From an uncultured Spirochaetales bacterium (lineage in GTDB: Bacteria > Spirochaetota > Spirochaetia > Sphaerochaetales > Sphaerochaetaceae), in NCBI GenBank assembly GCA_949297785.1, contig CASFTW010000010.1, positions 1-64,000 of the forward strand: a DNA stretch of 64,000 nt, read 5' to 3'. Shown one piece after another: positions 17,116-27,060 of the stretch (its first letter is position 1; each line of letters starts with the position of its first letter). A model generated the notes under the pieces. It had not been told where the DNA came from. It saw nothing but the letters and a program-made list of their open reading frames with translations, and searched no databases. The position numbers and the translations under genes are program-made.

Positions 17116-19671
17116 ATGGATGAAGATTTGACAAAGACTGATGATATCAACAGCCGTGTGATCACGGTGGATGTATCAAATGAGATGAGGACAAGCTATC
17201 TCAATTATGCTATGTCCGTTATTGTAAGCCGTGCTCTTCCCGATGTAAGGGACGGTCTCAAGCCGGTTCACAGAAGAATTCTCTACGATATGTATGAGAT
17301 GGGACTCAAGGCAAGCGGCGGTTATAAGAAGAGCGCACGTATAGTAGGTGACGTTCTCGGTAAATACCACCCGCACGGAGACGCATCGGTATATGATGCC
17401 CTCGTACGTCTTGCACAGGATTTCTCACTCCGCTATCCGGTTGTGAAACCTCAGGGCAACTTCGGTTCAATTGACGGCGATCCTCCTGCGGCGATGCGTT
17501 ATACGGAAGCAAAGATGAGCAGGATCGGTGAGGAAATGCTCACCGACATAGGCAAGGATACCGTTGATTTCGGACCCAACTATGACGACTCCCTTGAAGA
17601 GCCTTCAGTGCTTCCCGCAGCATTCCCCTTCCTTCTTGCGAACGGGACAAGCGGTATTGCTGTCGGTATGGCCACGAATATGGCACCTCATAACCTCAAT
17701 GAGATTGTTTCTGCCGTGTGTGCGCTTATCGATAATCCCGAGCTTACCAATCTTGAGCTCATTGATTACATAAAGGGCCCTGATTTCCCTTCTGCCGGCA
17801 TAATCTGCGGAAGAAAGGGCATAATCGATGCCTATACAACCGGACGCGGCAAGATTGTCATGCGTTCCCGCTATGAAATCGAGGAGCATGAGAAAGGCCA
17901 TGACAGGATCATCTTCACGGAGCTTCCCTATCAGGTGAACAAGGCAGAGCTTGTGAAGAAGATCGATGATCTGAGGAAAGACAATGTCATTCCGAATATC
18001 GCAGCGGTGAGGGACGAGTCCGACAGGGACGGCATCCGTGTCGTAATTGACCTCAAGCAGGGTGCTGTTCCGAATATCGTGCTCAACATGCTTTTCAACA
18101 GAACGGCACTGCAGTCCAACTTCAATGTCTACAACCTTGCACTCAAGGACGGAAGGCCGAAGGTTTTCACTCTGCGCGAGATGCTTCAGAGCTATATCGA
18201 TCACAGAGAGAATGTCATTGAGAGAAGGACCCGCTATGATCTGAAGAAAGCCGAGGAAAGAGCTCATATTCTTCTCGGTCTCAAGATAGGACTTGAGAAT
18301 ATTGATGAAGTCATCAGGATCATAAAGGAAAGCGAAGACAACAATATTGCCTCAATCGAGCTTCAGAAGGCCTTTAATCTGTCAAAGATACAGGCTGATG
18401 CCATCATTGACATGAAACTCGGCCGTCTTTCCCACCTCGAAACAGCTAAGATTCTTGATGAACTTGCCGAAATAGAACAGAAGATCGCATATTACAAGGA
18501 TCTGCTTTCGGACAGGAACAAGATACTCGGTGTTGTCAAGGATGAGATCAGGGACATCGGTCAGAAATACGGTGACAGAAGAAGAACCGAGATCCAGGAA
18601 AGGGAGCTTGAGGATACCACCGATGCCGACTTCATAAAGGAGGAACAGGTTGTCGTTTCAATCTCCAACAAGGGTTTTGCAAAACGTCTTTCACTTGATG
18701 AGTACAAAGCCCAGAGCCGTGGCGGAAAGGGTGTCAAGGGCGCAAAGCTTGTCGACGGTGACTTCGTTGAGCACCTCTTCATTGCTTCCTCTCATGATAT
18801 CGTGATGTATGTCACCAATTACGGTAAGGCCTATTACACATATGTATGGGAAATTCCTGAGGCTGCAAAGACGGCAAAGGGTGCCAATCTCAAGAACTTC
18901 CTCCAGATTGAGAATCAGGAGAAAGTCACCAGCATCATCTGCTTCAAAGAATTCAGGGAAGATCAGTACCTGATGATGGTCACAAAGCTCGGCGTCACCA
19001 AGAAAGTGGAGCTCATTGCCTTTGAAAATGCGAAGAAGAGAGGAGTCAAGGCCATAATCCTTGACGAGAACGACGAGCTCGTCTCCTCAATTTTTGTAAA
19101 TGAGGGTGATGATGTGATGTTTGTCTCCAAACTCGGAAAGGGACTGAGGACAAGCTCTGATGATGTCAGGACAATGGGAAGAGCAACTCATGGTGTAAGG
19201 GCGATGAAGCTTGCCGATGCAGATGAGATCATCGGTCTGGTGAAGGTTGAGGATGACAAGAGAATCCTCATGGTCACTGAGAACGGAAAAGGAAAACAGG
19301 TGCGCTTCAGTGAATTCATGGCACACGGCAGAGGTACTATGGGACAGAAGATTTATACAATCGACGACAGAACCTGTTATCTCGTGAATGCCCTTGCTGT
19401 AAATGATGACAATGACGTTGTGTTTGTAACACTCAACGGACAGACCATAAGAGTGCATGTCAGGGATATTTCCATTCAGGGCCGCTCTGCCATGGGCGTA
19501 AAGGTTGTCTCATTCAAGAAAGCAAAGGATACCATCGTTGCCATGGCTGCCACTGAGTATCAGGTGGAGGAAGAGGACGATGAAGAAAGTGCTGAAACAG
19601 CCGATGCTGTTACTTCTGAAAAAGTGACAGAGCCATCTGAAAATGCGGAAAGCACCGAGGAAAAAGAATAA
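17116..19671 (+). CDS. gyrA: DNA gyrase subunit A
   Basis: The 851-aa cleavage-rejoining subunit. The breakage domain has the catalytic Tyr129 in AAMRYTE. The C-terminal beta-pinwheel holds repeats of the type [18 protein letters not shown] and the gyrase box QGRSAMGVK. In the quinolone region the sequence is [13 protein letters not shown], so residue 90 (Ser83 of E. coli) is Ala while Asp94 is kept. The C terminus ends in an acidic tail. GAGGT precedes the ATG. Confidence 0.96.
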   Translation: MDEDLTKTDDINSRVITVDVSNEMRTSYLNYAMSVIVSRALPDVRDGLKPVHRRILYDMYEMGLKASGGYKKSARIVGDVLGKYHPHGDASVYDALVRLAQDFSLRYPVVKPQGNFGSIDGDPPAAMRYTEAKMSRIGEEMLTDIGKDTVDFGPNYDDSLEEPSVLPAAFPFLLANGTSGIAVGMATNMAPHNLNEIVSAVCALIDNPELTNLELIDYIKGPDFPSAGIICGRKGIIDAYTTGRGKIVMRSRYEIEEHEKGHDRIIFTELPYQVNKAELVKKIDDLRKDNVIPNIAAVRDESDRDGIRVVIDLKQGAVPNIVLNMLFNRTALQSNFNVYNLALKDGRPKVFTLREMLQSYIDHRENVIERRTRYDLKKAEERAHILLGLKIGLENIDEVIRIIKESEDNNIASIELQKAFNLSKIQADAIIDMKLGRLSHLETAKILDELAEIEQKIAYYKDLLSDRNKILGVVKDEIRDIGQKYGDRRRTEIQERELEDTTDADFIKEEQVVVSISNKGFAKRLSLDEYKAQSRGGKGVKGAKLVDGDFVEHLFIASSHDIVMYVTNYGKAYYTYVWEIPEAAKTAKGANLKNFLQIENQEKVTSIICFKEFREDQYLMMVTKLGVTKKVELIAFENAKKRGVKAIILDENDELVSSIFVNEGDDVMFVSKLGKGLRTSSDDVRTMGRATHGVRAMKLADADEIIGLVKVEDDKRILMVTENGKGKQVRFSEFMAHGRGTMGQKIYTIDDRTCYLVNALAVNDDNDVVFVTLNGQTIRVHVRDISIQGRSAMGVKVVSFKKAKDTIVAMAATEYQVEEEDDEESAETADAVTSEKVTEPSENAESTEEKE

Positions 19672-19701
19672 ACTATACTTTCAGTTATAATTTTGACTGT
19701 C

Positions 19702-19737
19702 GGACCATATGAAAAGGTAATCATATGGTCCATTTTT
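19702..19737 (+). terminator. Terminator of gyrBA
   Basis: An 11-bp perfect stem GGACCATATGA / TCATATGGTCC (19702-19712 and 19721-19731) is followed by ATTTTT, 31 bp after the gyrA stop. Confidence 0.75.
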
Positions 19738-19961
19738 ATGCTCAAACTGCTAATTTAGTATGATATAAGATATTATAAAACAGTAAAAATATTCAGGTAT
19801 TTTTGTATCTATATATAGAAACCTAGGCTAAAAAACGCCATTTAACGCGTTTATTTGAGGTTTTTGACACTTGAGGGAGAGTTTTAAGTTTTATCTGGAA
19901 AAAAGGAGAAATGAATACCAAATGGGTCTGAGGGTGGTGTGAGTCTTGCCAGAGTTTCTCA

Positions 19962-19977
19962 TGTTTCACGTGAAACA
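19962..19977. other. parS: parS site 1
   Basis: TGTTTCACGTGAAACA matches the bacterial parS consensus in all 16 positions. It extends outwards to a 20-bp perfect palindrome (19960-19979). Confidence 0.95.
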
Positions 19978-20099
19978 TGATTTTCATTATGATTTACTGT
20001 TTTACTGATTGAGTGTTTTTGTTGATATATTTATTTAAACATAATTAAAATTTGCTTTGGCAAATTTATTAAAGTGTTGGTAATAGATGAAAAGCCTTA

Positions 20100-20115
20100 T
20101 GTTTCACGTGAAACT
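20100..20115. other. parS: parS site 2
   Basis: TGTTTCACGTGAAACT has the 14-bp palindromic core GTTTCACGTGAAAC intact, with one outer mismatch. Confidence 0.93.
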
Positions 20116-20547
20116 TATGTTTTGTGGTCTTTGAATAGTAGTATGTATGTTTTGAGAATTTATGTGAATTTTGGGAAAAGTAATTTATGTTTTATTTAAA
20201 TATATAAAAGGAGAAATGTTTTCTTAATGAGAGATTGTTATTAAGGGTTTGTGGATTTAAAAGAGGATTATATCAGTATTAAAAATGAAAATGTATGTAA
20301 AAGAAAGTATTTTTATTTACTTTTATATTCACTTAAGTTTATTGTATTGGTTATTCCGAAATAGATGATATGTTTTTAATGATAAAACAAGAATGTATTG
20401 GATATAATATCTAAATTTGATAATTCAAATAAAACGTTTATTTGCAGCATGATGTTAAAGTTTGATTTTCAAACGTGAACTACGATCGAATTTCTGTGTT
20501 CCTAATGATAGAAAACATATTAATGATTATACTTATTAGTAAGTGCT

Positions 20548-20563
20548 TGTTTCACGTGAAACA
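20548..20563. other. parS: parS site 3
   Basis: TGTTTCACGTGAAACA is a perfect 16-bp consensus match. Confidence 0.95.
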
Positions 20564-20876
20564 TATTGACTCATAATAGATTCTTTTTTGATTATGTATA
20601 TAAAGATTCTTGTAATATTATCTATGTTATTCCGAATTTAAACTGAAATAACTGTTTTTGGTTATTATTGTGTTTTACTTTATATATAAAATTTATATTT
20701 CATATATTATATTGTGTTTAATATTTCAGTGTCGGTTTGTAGATACTTTATTCTTATACATTTAAAGTAGGAATAGTACTTAGTTTTGCTATTTGAGTGA
20801 TGGATTTGTACTTTTATAGGAATTGCTGATCTTTCTGTTGAGTGAGTTGTTATTGTTTAATAAAAGCTTTTTATTC

Positions 20877-20892
20877 TGTTTCACGTGAAACT
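20877..20892. other. parS: parS site 4
   Basis: TGTTTCACGTGAAACT has the palindromic core intact, with one outer mismatch. Confidence 0.93.
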
Positions 20893-20985
20893 TCCTATAT
20901 CTTTAAATTTATTTGTGTATAGTCGTTTGATTAGACTATTGTGATAGCGTTATAGAATGACTAATATATTAGTATACTAGTTGTT

Positions 20986-21001
20986 TGTTTCACGTGAAAC
21001 T
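20986..21001. other. parS: parS site 5
   Basis: TGTTTCACGTGAAACT has the palindromic core intact. It is the site closest to parA-parB (about 0.5 kb from the parA start). Confidence 0.93.
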
Positions 21002-21113
21002 TTTGATTGTAAAACTTATTTTTCCCTGGTTATATAAATAATTAGTTTTTGAATTTTATGTCTTTTGGCTGTTTCTGAAATTTTTGATGATGGGTTTTTG
21101 AATAGGTTTTTTC

Positions 21114-21143
21114 AAAAAAATACCTCTCTTTTAGCAAGAGAGG
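21114..21143 (-). terminator. Terminator of the NifU-like gene
   Basis: The stem CCTCTCTT / AAGAGAGG (21123-21130 and 21136-21143), read on the minus strand, is followed by TATTTTTTT. It lies 24 bp after the stop. Confidence 0.8.
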
Positions 21144-21167
21144 CAGTGTGATTTGACTGTGCACTGA

Positions 21168-21416
21168 TCAGAACTGCTGTCCGGTTGCGTTGATTACCTC
21201 AAGCTCAGGATCAACAACGGCTCTCAGGTATTTCTCAACACCGTTCTTGAGTGTCATCTGTGACATCGGACAGCCTGCACATGCTCCGACAAGATTGACG
21301 TATACGTCTTTGTTGTCAAGCTTTATGAATTCGATATCTCCACCGTCGTTCTGTAGAGAAGGCCTTATTTGATTGATGGCTTCTGCCACCTTCTGTTCTA
21401 ATGTCATTTCTGCCAT
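21168..21416 (-). CDS. NifU C-terminal-domain iron-sulfur scaffold protein
   Basis: The 82-aa protein consists of only the NifU C-terminal (Nfu) domain: EAINQIRPSLQNDGGDIEFI, then VYVNLVGACAGCPMSQMTLK with the CxxC pair that holds a bridging Fe-S cluster. Nfu proteins carry and deliver Fe-S clusters in the cytoplasm. The ATG at 21416 follows AGGAGG; the longer upstream frame lacks a site. It is monocistronic, divergent from parA and ends in its own terminator. Confidence 0.92.
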   Translation of the reverse strand: MAEMTLEQKVAEAINQIRPSLQNDGGDIEFIKLDNKDVYVNLVGACAGCPMSQMTLKNGVEKYLRAVVDPELEVINATGQQF

Positions 21417-21519
21417 TAAGGTTTTCCTCCTGTAATTGTGTAAAAAATACACTATGGTTTTTGTGCGGTCAAGTTTGTTTCTGTCGACAAGCTTAAGTTT
21501 TCATCATATATTATTATTT

Positions 21520-22278
21520 ATGAGCGCTCACAGGATAATTTTTTTGAATCAGAAAGGCGGAGTCGGTAAAACGACGACATGTGTCAATCTCGGCTCTTCC
21601 CTCTGTGCCATGGGGTATAAAGTTCTTCTTGTGGATTTTGATTCTCAGGGGAATCTGACAGGGGCTGTTTCCGGAGACGGCAGAAAGCCTACGATGTATG
21701 ACGTGATCGTAGGACGGGTGACAGCACAGGATGCTGTGCAGGAAACTCCGTTTCAGAATCTTTTCCTGATTCCGGGATCAATAGATCTGGCAGGTCTCAA
21801 TGTCGAGCTTGTCGGCGAAGAGGATAATAACTACTTCCTGAAAAAGAGACTGGCGGAACTTGACAGTCAGTTTGACTTCATATTTGTTGACTGTCCTCCT
21901 TCCCTTGGTGTCATAACAATGAATGCGCTTGCCTGGGCTGAAAGCATCATAATTCCGATGCAGTGCGAGTATTTTTCAATGGAAGGTCTTAATCTTCTCA
22001 TGAGAACTGTCTCAAACGTCAGGAAAGGGCTTAATCCCGATATAAGGATACTTGGTATTCTCTTTACAATGTACAGCAAGAGAAGCAGGCTCAATGCCGA
22101 AGTCATACAGGATACAAGCAGCTTCTTCCCCGACCTTGTATTCAAAACAGTCATACCGAGATCCGTACGCCTTGCAGAGGCCCCGTCTTACGGACTTCCG
22201 ATAAACGTCTATGATATTTCAAATGCAGGCACCAAAGCTTACAGCGCGCTTGCCAGGGAGGTTGTTGATAGATTATGA
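21520..22278 (+). CDS. parA: Chromosome-partition ATPase ParA/Soj
   Basis: The 252-aa protein carries the deviant Walker A FLNQKGGVGKTTTCVNLG at its N terminus, Walker A' VLLVDFDSQGN and Walker B FIFVDCPPSLG. ParA forms nucleotide-dependent dimers on the nucleoid that move ParB-parS complexes. The ATG at 21520 gives the standard MSAHRIIFLNQKGG start. It has no ribosome-binding site, and the upstream AT-rich CATATATTATTATT could be a -10 box of a leaderless transcript. Its last 4 bp (ATGA) overlap parB. Confidence 0.95.
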   Translation: MSAHRIIFLNQKGGVGKTTTCVNLGSSLCAMGYKVLLVDFDSQGNLTGAVSGDGRKPTMYDVIVGRVTAQDAVQETPFQNLFLIPGSIDLAGLNVELVGEEDNNYFLKKRLAELDSQFDFIFVDCPPSLGVITMNALAWAESIIIPMQCEYFSMEGLNLLMRTVSNVRKGLNPDIRILGILFTMYSKRSRLNAEVIQDTSSFFPDLVFKTVIPRSVRLAEAPSYGLPINVYDISNAGTKAYSALAREVVDRL

Positions 22279-23315
22279 AAGCAGTCAGGAAAAACCATGG
22301 ACTTGGCAAGGGTATAAGTTCCCTGCTCGGCAATTTTGATTATGATCTCAACTCTGAGGAAGTGCTTGCCGAAGCTGAGAAAAGAAAGAATGAAGCTGTT
22401 GAGGAGCTGCTTGATGAGAAGCCCGGACATAAAATCATGTTGCAGGATGTGAAGGTCGATGAAAAGCCATCTGCCGCTTCTGCATCTGATGATTCCTCTT
22501 CCTCAGAGAAGGTTCTTTCCGTCTCCATTTCAGATATCGAGGCAAATGAGAACCAGCCGCGCAAGTCATTCGATGAGGAAACCCTTGAAGAGCTTGCAGA
22601 GTCAATCCGTAAACAGGGTATCCTGCAACCTCTGCTTGTCGAGGAGCATGTGCCGGGTAAATACCGCATAATTGCCGGAGAGCGCCGTTACAGGGCCGCC
22701 AGAATTGCAGGACTTGAGAAGGTTCCCGTGCTTGTAAGACAGCTGAGTGAGCTGCAGCGTATTGAAGTTGCTCTTATAGAGAATATCCAGAGAGAGGATC
22801 TCAATCCGGTTGATGAGGCGGTTGCTTATCAGTTCCTCATACAGAAATCCGGTTTCACACAGGATGAAATTGCAAAAAGAGTCGGCAAGAACCGCTCAAC
22901 TATAACGAACAGCCTGAGACTTCTTCAGCTTCCGGATTCAATGAAGGATGACCTTATTTCCGGTGTCATCACTCCGGGACATGCCAGAGCCATTCTCTCA
23001 TGTGTCAATCCTTCTGACAGAATTCTTCTTCGCAATAAAATTGTTGAAAAGGAGCTTTCCGTCCGTGCTGCCGAAGCCGAGGCAGAGGCACTGAATCAGG
23101 GTAAGAAGCTCGTATTGAAAAAGAAAGGCGGCGGCAAACCCAAAGACATGCAGATACAGGAAGTCGAGGATAAGCTTCTTGATGCATTCGGTACGAGAGT
23201 CGAGGTCAGAGGCAATCTGAAGAAAGGAAAGCTCATTATTCCGTATACAAGTACAATTGAACTCGAGCGTCTTTATTCACTTGTAAGGGACGATTCTCTG
23301 TTCGATGAAGAATAA
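22275..23315 (+). CDS. parB: Chromosome-partition CTPase ParB/Spo0J
   Basis: The 346-aa protein has a short basic N terminus (ParA-stimulating: [19 protein letters not shown]), a long acidic linker, and the ParB N domain ([40 protein letters not shown], including the CTP-binding GERRYRA box). The HTH ([19 protein letters not shown]) contacts parS, and a C-terminal dimerisation domain follows. The five parS sites just upstream are its expected targets. The linker of about 70 residues rich in Ser/Glu/Asp is longer than in many homologues. It is coupled to parA by ATGA. Confidence 0.96.
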   Translation: MKAVRKNHGLGKGISSLLGNFDYDLNSEEVLAEAEKRKNEAVEELLDEKPGHKIMLQDVKVDEKPSAASASDDSSSSEKVLSVSISDIEANENQPRKSFDEETLEELAESIRKQGILQPLLVEEHVPGKYRIIAGERRYRAARIAGLEKVPVLVRQLSELQRIEVALIENIQREDLNPVDEAVAYQFLIQKSGFTQDEIAKRVGKNRSTITNSLRLLQLPDSMKDDLISGVITPGHARAILSCVNPSDRILLRNKIVEKELSVRAAEAEAEALNQGKKLVLKKKGGGKPKDMQIQEVEDKLLDAFGTRVEVRGNLKKGKLIIPYTSTIELERLYSLVRDDSLFDEE

Positions 23316-23329
23316 AAGGAAATAAAATT

Positions 23330-24274
23330 ATGGATAAAAAGAACTTAAAAGATGGTCTTTATGCCATTGTGCACACAGAGAAGGGAGATATAACCCTTTC
23401 TCTTGAATACAAGAAGGTCCCGATGACCGTAATGAATTTCATCGGTCTTGCGGAAGGGGTGCTTTCAGAAGATGAGGAGCCGTTCTACGACGGCCTTCTT
23501 TTCCACCGTGTCATACCAAATTTCATGATTCAGGGAGGTTGTCCCAAGGGAACAGGCACTGGCGGCCCCGGCTACCGTTTCCCGGATGAATTCGACTCAT
23601 CACTGAAACATGACGGCCCGGGAGTGCTTTCAATGGCAAACGCCGGTCCGAATACAAACGGCAGTCAGTTCTTCATCACGCATGTCGCAACACCATGGCT
23701 TGACGGAAAACACTCAGTGTTCGGTCGCGTCATTGACGGACAGGATGTTGTGAACAGTATTGAGGCCGGAGACAGGATCAACAGTGTTGAGATTGTCAGG
23801 GTCGGAGAGGAAGCTGAGGCTTTCAAGGCAAGTGTTGAGGACTTCTCCCGTCTTGTCGAGGAAAGTGACAGAAGAAGCCGTGAAAAGGAAGCTGAGGAGA
23901 GATGTAAGGTTGAGAGAGAGCTCGACAACCGTTATCCGGGAGCAGTGAAGAAGCCTTCCGGACTGTGGTATATCGTTGAGAAGGAAGGAGACGGCAAGTC
24001 TCATCCTGTCTCCGGCCAGAAGGTGAAGGTCCATTATCACGGTACACTGCTTGACGGAAAGGTCTTTGATTCATCAGTCGCAAGAAGACAGCCTGCCACA
24101 TTCAAGGTAGGAGAGGTCATTGAAGGCTGGAACGAGGCTCTTGTCGAGATGAGCAAGGGTGAAAAGAGAACTCTTATCATTCCGCCGGAACTCGGTTACG
24201 GCATCCACGGTTTTCCGGGAGTCATTCCGCCGAACTCATATCTGATCTTTGATGTCGAGCTTCTTGATTTCTAA
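23330..24274 (+). CDS. Dual peptidyl-prolyl isomerase: cyclophilin-FKBP fusion
   Basis: The 314-aa protein fuses two unrelated isomerase families. Residues about 8-165 are a cyclophilin: [34 protein letters not shown] with the catalytic-site QFF, and [19 protein letters not shown] charged Arg/Glu-rich linker follows (about 165-215). Residues about 215-314 are an [42 protein letters not shown] and [19 protein letters not shown]. No signal peptide is present, so it is cytosolic. Such cyclophilin-first fusions have been described in treponemes and Flavobacterium. It sits 14 bp after parB and 4 bp before radA, probably in the parA-parB operon. Confidence 0.93.
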   Translation: MDKKNLKDGLYAIVHTEKGDITLSLEYKKVPMTVMNFIGLAEGVLSEDEEPFYDGLLFHRVIPNFMIQGGCPKGTGTGGPGYRFPDEFDSSLKHDGPGVLSMANAGPNTNGSQFFITHVATPWLDGKHSVFGRVIDGQDVVNSIEAGDRINSVEIVRVGEEAEAFKASVEDFSRLVEESDRRSREKEAEERCKVERELDNRYPGAVKKPSGLWYIVEKEGDGKSHPVSGQKVKVHYHGTLLDGKVFDSSVARRQPATFKVGEVIEGWNEALVEMSKGEKRTLIIPPELGYGIHGFPGVIPPNSYLIFDVELLDF

Positions 24275-24278
24275 GTAA

Positions 24279-25649
24279 ATGAAAGCACCTCAGACACGTT
24301 TTGTATGTTCTGCCTGCGGCAGGGTTGAGACCAAATGGCTGGGACGCTGTCCCGGCTGCGGAGCATGGAACAGTTTTGAAGAGGAGAAAGTCGTCAAGGC
24401 TGCACCTGCATCCTCTGTGCAGTCGTTTATGTCACCGCTTGACAGCAAGCTGAAAAAGCTTGCTGATGTTGTCGTTGATTCATCAAGCCGCTTCGAGTGC
24501 GGAATAAGCGAGCTTGACAGGGTTCTGGGAGGCGGCATCATGAGGCCCAGTTCCGTTCTGGTTGGAGGTGAGCCGGGAATCGGTAAATCGACACTGATGC
24601 TGCAGCTTCTCTCATCCTGTACCTCAGCAGGGCCTGTTCTGTATGTCTCAGGTGAGGAGAGTCCCGGACAGGTGAAACTGCGTGCACAGCGGCTCGGTCT
24701 CAGTCTGTCGGACATAAACATATTCTGCGACACGAGGCTGGAGGCTCTGCTTGACGTCATAGAGTCTCTCAAGCCTGCGGTTGTCGTCATAGATTCTCTT
24801 CAGACCCTGACCACCTCGTCTGTTTCATCCATAGCCGGATCAGTGAATCAGATGCGCTCCTGCTGCATGGCGCTCAGCCTGGCTGCAAAAGCCGGGAACA
24901 TCGCCATGTTCTTTATCGGGCATGTGACGAAGGACGGAATGCTTGCGGGTCCCAAGATCGTCGAGCATCTGGTTGATACCGTTCTTTCCTTTGAAAGCGC
25001 CCAGACGGGAGTGAGGATACTGAGAAGCATCAAGAACCGTTTCGGTTCCGTTGATGAGCTCGGCCTTTTCAGAATGGATGAGAAAGGTCTTTCCGCAGTC
25101 AGGGAGCCGAGTCTTTTCTTCATTTCAGCAAGAGAGGATGATGCACTTCCCGTAGGAATTGCCTACAGCGCGGTTACGGAAGGATCGAGGACCTTCCTCG
25201 TTGAAATCCAGGCCCTTACAGTACCTGCAAAAGGCGGTATATCGAGAGTGTATTCAGACAAGATAGACTCTGCCAGAGTCAGCCGCATTGCCGCAATCCT
25301 TGATCGCCATGCCGGTCTCATGCTCTCGGACAGCGATATTTATATAAATGTCGCAGGCGGAATAAAGCTGAACGAAGTCTCCATAGAACTGGCCCTTGCG
25401 CTTGCACTGTGGTCGGCGAAGACAAACAATGCGCTTTATGAGAAACAGGTGTGTTTCGGCGAACTCTCCCTTGCAGGCGAGGTCCGTCCTGTTGCCTTCC
25501 TTGACAGAAGGATAAAAGCTGCAGAGGAGATGGGGTTCACCCGTATTCTCGCACCATCTTCGCAGAAGAGCGGAAACAGTTCTTTTTCAGCATGCAAGAA
25601 CATAAAACAGGCGATCATGATAGCCAGAGGCTTTAGTAAGGACTACTGA
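24279..25649 (+). CDS. radA: DNA repair protein RadA
   Basis: The 456-aa protein has the RadA layout: a four-Cys zinc finger (CSACGRVETKWLGRCPGC), a RecA-like ATPase with Walker A GGEPGIGKSTLMLQ and the RadA-specific KNRFGSVDELGLF motif, and a C-terminal Lon-protease-like domain (VAGGIKLNEVSIELALALAL). RadA is a DnaB-type helicase that drives branch migration in recombination. It starts 4 bp after the isomerase stop. Its end overlaps the convergent small membrane-protein gene by 7 bp. Confidence 0.96.
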   Translation: MKAPQTRFVCSACGRVETKWLGRCPGCGAWNSFEEEKVVKAAPASSVQSFMSPLDSKLKKLADVVVDSSSRFECGISELDRVLGGGIMRPSSVLVGGEPGIGKSTLMLQLLSSCTSAGPVLYVSGEESPGQVKLRAQRLGLSLSDINIFCDTRLEALLDVIESLKPAVVVIDSLQTLTTSSVSSIAGSVNQMRSCCMALSLAAKAGNIAMFFIGHVTKDGMLAGPKIVEHLVDTVLSFESAQTGVRILRSIKNRFGSVDELGLFRMDEKGLSAVREPSLFFISAREDDALPVGIAYSAVTEGSRTFLVEIQALTVPAKGGISRVYSDKIDSARVSRIAAILDRHAGLMLSDSDIYINVAGGIKLNEVSIELALALALWSAKTNNALYEKQVCFGELSLAGEVRPVAFLDRRIKAAEEMGFTRILAPSSQKSGNSSFSACKNIKQAIMIARGFSKDY

Positions 25650-25831
25650 TTTTCCTTTTTGTAGTTTGAAAAGACATAGCCGAGCAGGAATATGACGGCA
25701 GCAATCAGCATGGCTCCCGTGAGGGCGGGAGAGAGTATTATTCCGCTGCCGTCAATGATCATGTATGTGATGCATATTGCGATCGAAATCACCAGCATCC
25801 AGATGTTTTTTCTTTCCTTTCTGTTATCCAT
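25643..25831 (-). CDS. Small two-helix membrane protein
   Basis: A 62-aa protein with two TM segments (IWMLVISIAICITYMII and LTGAMLIAAVIFLLGYVFSN) flanked by basic ends. It starts 3 bp after the TraB-family stop and so probably belongs to that transcript. No family is recognised. The ribosome site is poor. Confidence 0.6.
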   Translation of the reverse strand: MDNRKERKNIWMLVISIAICITYMIIDGSGIILSPALTGAMLIAAVIFLLGYVFSNYKKENQ

Positions 25832-25834
25832 TTT

Positions 25835-27022
25835 TCACAGCCTGCTTATAAGGACGGGGAATGCAATCAGAGTGCCGAATGCACTGCCCAGGGATGAGAA
25901 GAAAAATACGAGAAGGGCATGAAGTATTCTGTTTTTGTACCAGCGTGAGAATTTCATCGCATCATCGTTTATGCTTTCAAAATCCTTTACCTTGGGTTTC
26001 CTCAGCGTTGCTTCCAGAATGCCGCCGAGCATGCCGACTCCGAGTGCTGGGTGCAGGGCGAAAAGCGGTGCGGTGATGGCACATGCGATTATGTTCAGCG
26101 GATGTGCAAGCGATGCCGTCGTGGCGATGAATGTACATGAACAGTTCACGGCAATCCAGATGAGGAACATTCTCATTCCCTGATCCCATCCTGATGAGAC
26201 GAAACCGTATACGAGAATTGCCACGATGAGCAGGGGAATCAGCCAGCTTACTATTTTTCCGACCGGTGCTCCTTTGGGAATGAATGAAAGACTTTCAAGG
26301 GACGGGGTATTCTCTCCTCTGCTGAGTTTTTCAATGGTGCTGATGACACCGTTCGTATGACCGGCACCTATGACGGCCAGTTTCTTTTTTCCTTCTGTTT
26401 CAAAGATAGAACGCCCGAGATACTGGTCCCTTTCGTCAATGAGTACTTCCTTTATTGTCGGCAGCTCCTTTGCCATTTCATTCATCATCGACTGGAGTGT
26501 GTCCTGTTTCTTCAGATCCTCAAGCTCCTGTGCCGTGATCTCTTCTTTTGAGAATGCCGCTGAAAGCAGTGTTGCTATGAGCTTGCATTTGTTCCACAGA
26601 GAACTCTTGGCCCAGGCTCTCTTGAATGTTGTCTGTATATCGCGGTCACACAAAGAGAGGGGAATGCCTTTTCCCTTTGCAAGGGATGCGGCGCCGAGAA
26701 TCTCGTCGCCGGGCTTTGTTCCGGTCTGTTCTCCCATGCGGCGCTGGAAGGAAGAGAGAGCCGTGTTTGCAAGCAGGAAGAAACCCCTGCCGTCTTTTAT
26801 GACCTTCCTTATGTCCATGTTCTCCCAGCTGGACTTCTCGGTCTTGGACTTCATTCTGCCTTCATCAAGCTCAATGCAGATTCTGTCCGGATTCTCGCTT
26901 TCGATCAGGGATGAGACTTCCTCCACGCTTGTCTGGCTTACATGTGCTGTGCCGACAAGGATTATTTCCTGATCCGGGAGAATCAGTTTATGTATGGTAT
27001 CGCTGATGGTTTCAACTTTCAT
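25835..27022 (-). CDS. TraB/PrgY-family membrane protein
   Basis: The 395-aa protein has an N-terminal TraB/TIKI-like domain with IILVGTAHVSQTSVEEV, CIELDEGRM and IGAGHTNGV, the conserved GTAH, E and GAGH motifs of this metal-dependent hydrolase-like fold. After about residue 260 come four or so TM segments (IVSWLIPLLIVAILVYGFV onward). Enterococcal relatives shut down pheromone activity; the role in other bacteria is unknown. No ribosome-binding site is seen before the ATG. It lies between an unknown gene and a small membrane protein, all on the minus strand. Confidence 0.85.
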   Translation of the reverse strand: MKVETISDTIHKLILPDQEIILVGTAHVSQTSVEEVSSLIESENPDRICIELDEGRMKSKTEKSSWENMDIRKVIKDGRGFFLLANTALSSFQRRMGEQTGTKPGDEILGAASLAKGKGIPLSLCDRDIQTTFKRAWAKSSLWNKCKLIATLLSAAFSKEEITAQELEDLKKQDTLQSMMNEMAKELPTIKEVLIDERDQYLGRSIFETEGKKKLAVIGAGHTNGVISTIEKLSRGENTPSLESLSFIPKGAPVGKIVSWLIPLLIVAILVYGFVSSGWDQGMRMFLIWIAVNCSCTFIATTASLAHPLNIIACAITAPLFALHPALGVGMLGGILEATLRKPKVKDFESINDDAMKFSRWYKNRILHALLVFFFSSLGSAFGTLIAFPVLISRL

Positions 27023-27060
27023 AATAGCTAAAACTTAACTGATTCTCTTCCTTGTGGCAA

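Larger units (their letters stand above)
19672..21167. other. 1.5-kb gene-free, very AT-rich centromere island
   Basis: No reading frame with coding character is seen on either strand. The sequence is dominated by A and T runs, in sharp contrast to the flanking genes. It contains the gyrA terminator at the left, five parS sites (19962-21001) and the nifU-like terminator at the right. The layout suggests a ParB-loading zone kept free of genes. Confidence 0.8.

Noticed and set aside
19672-21167. Prophage remnant or insertion element in the AT-rich island
   Set aside because: No reading frames, terminal repeats or recombinase fragments; five parS sites explain it better.
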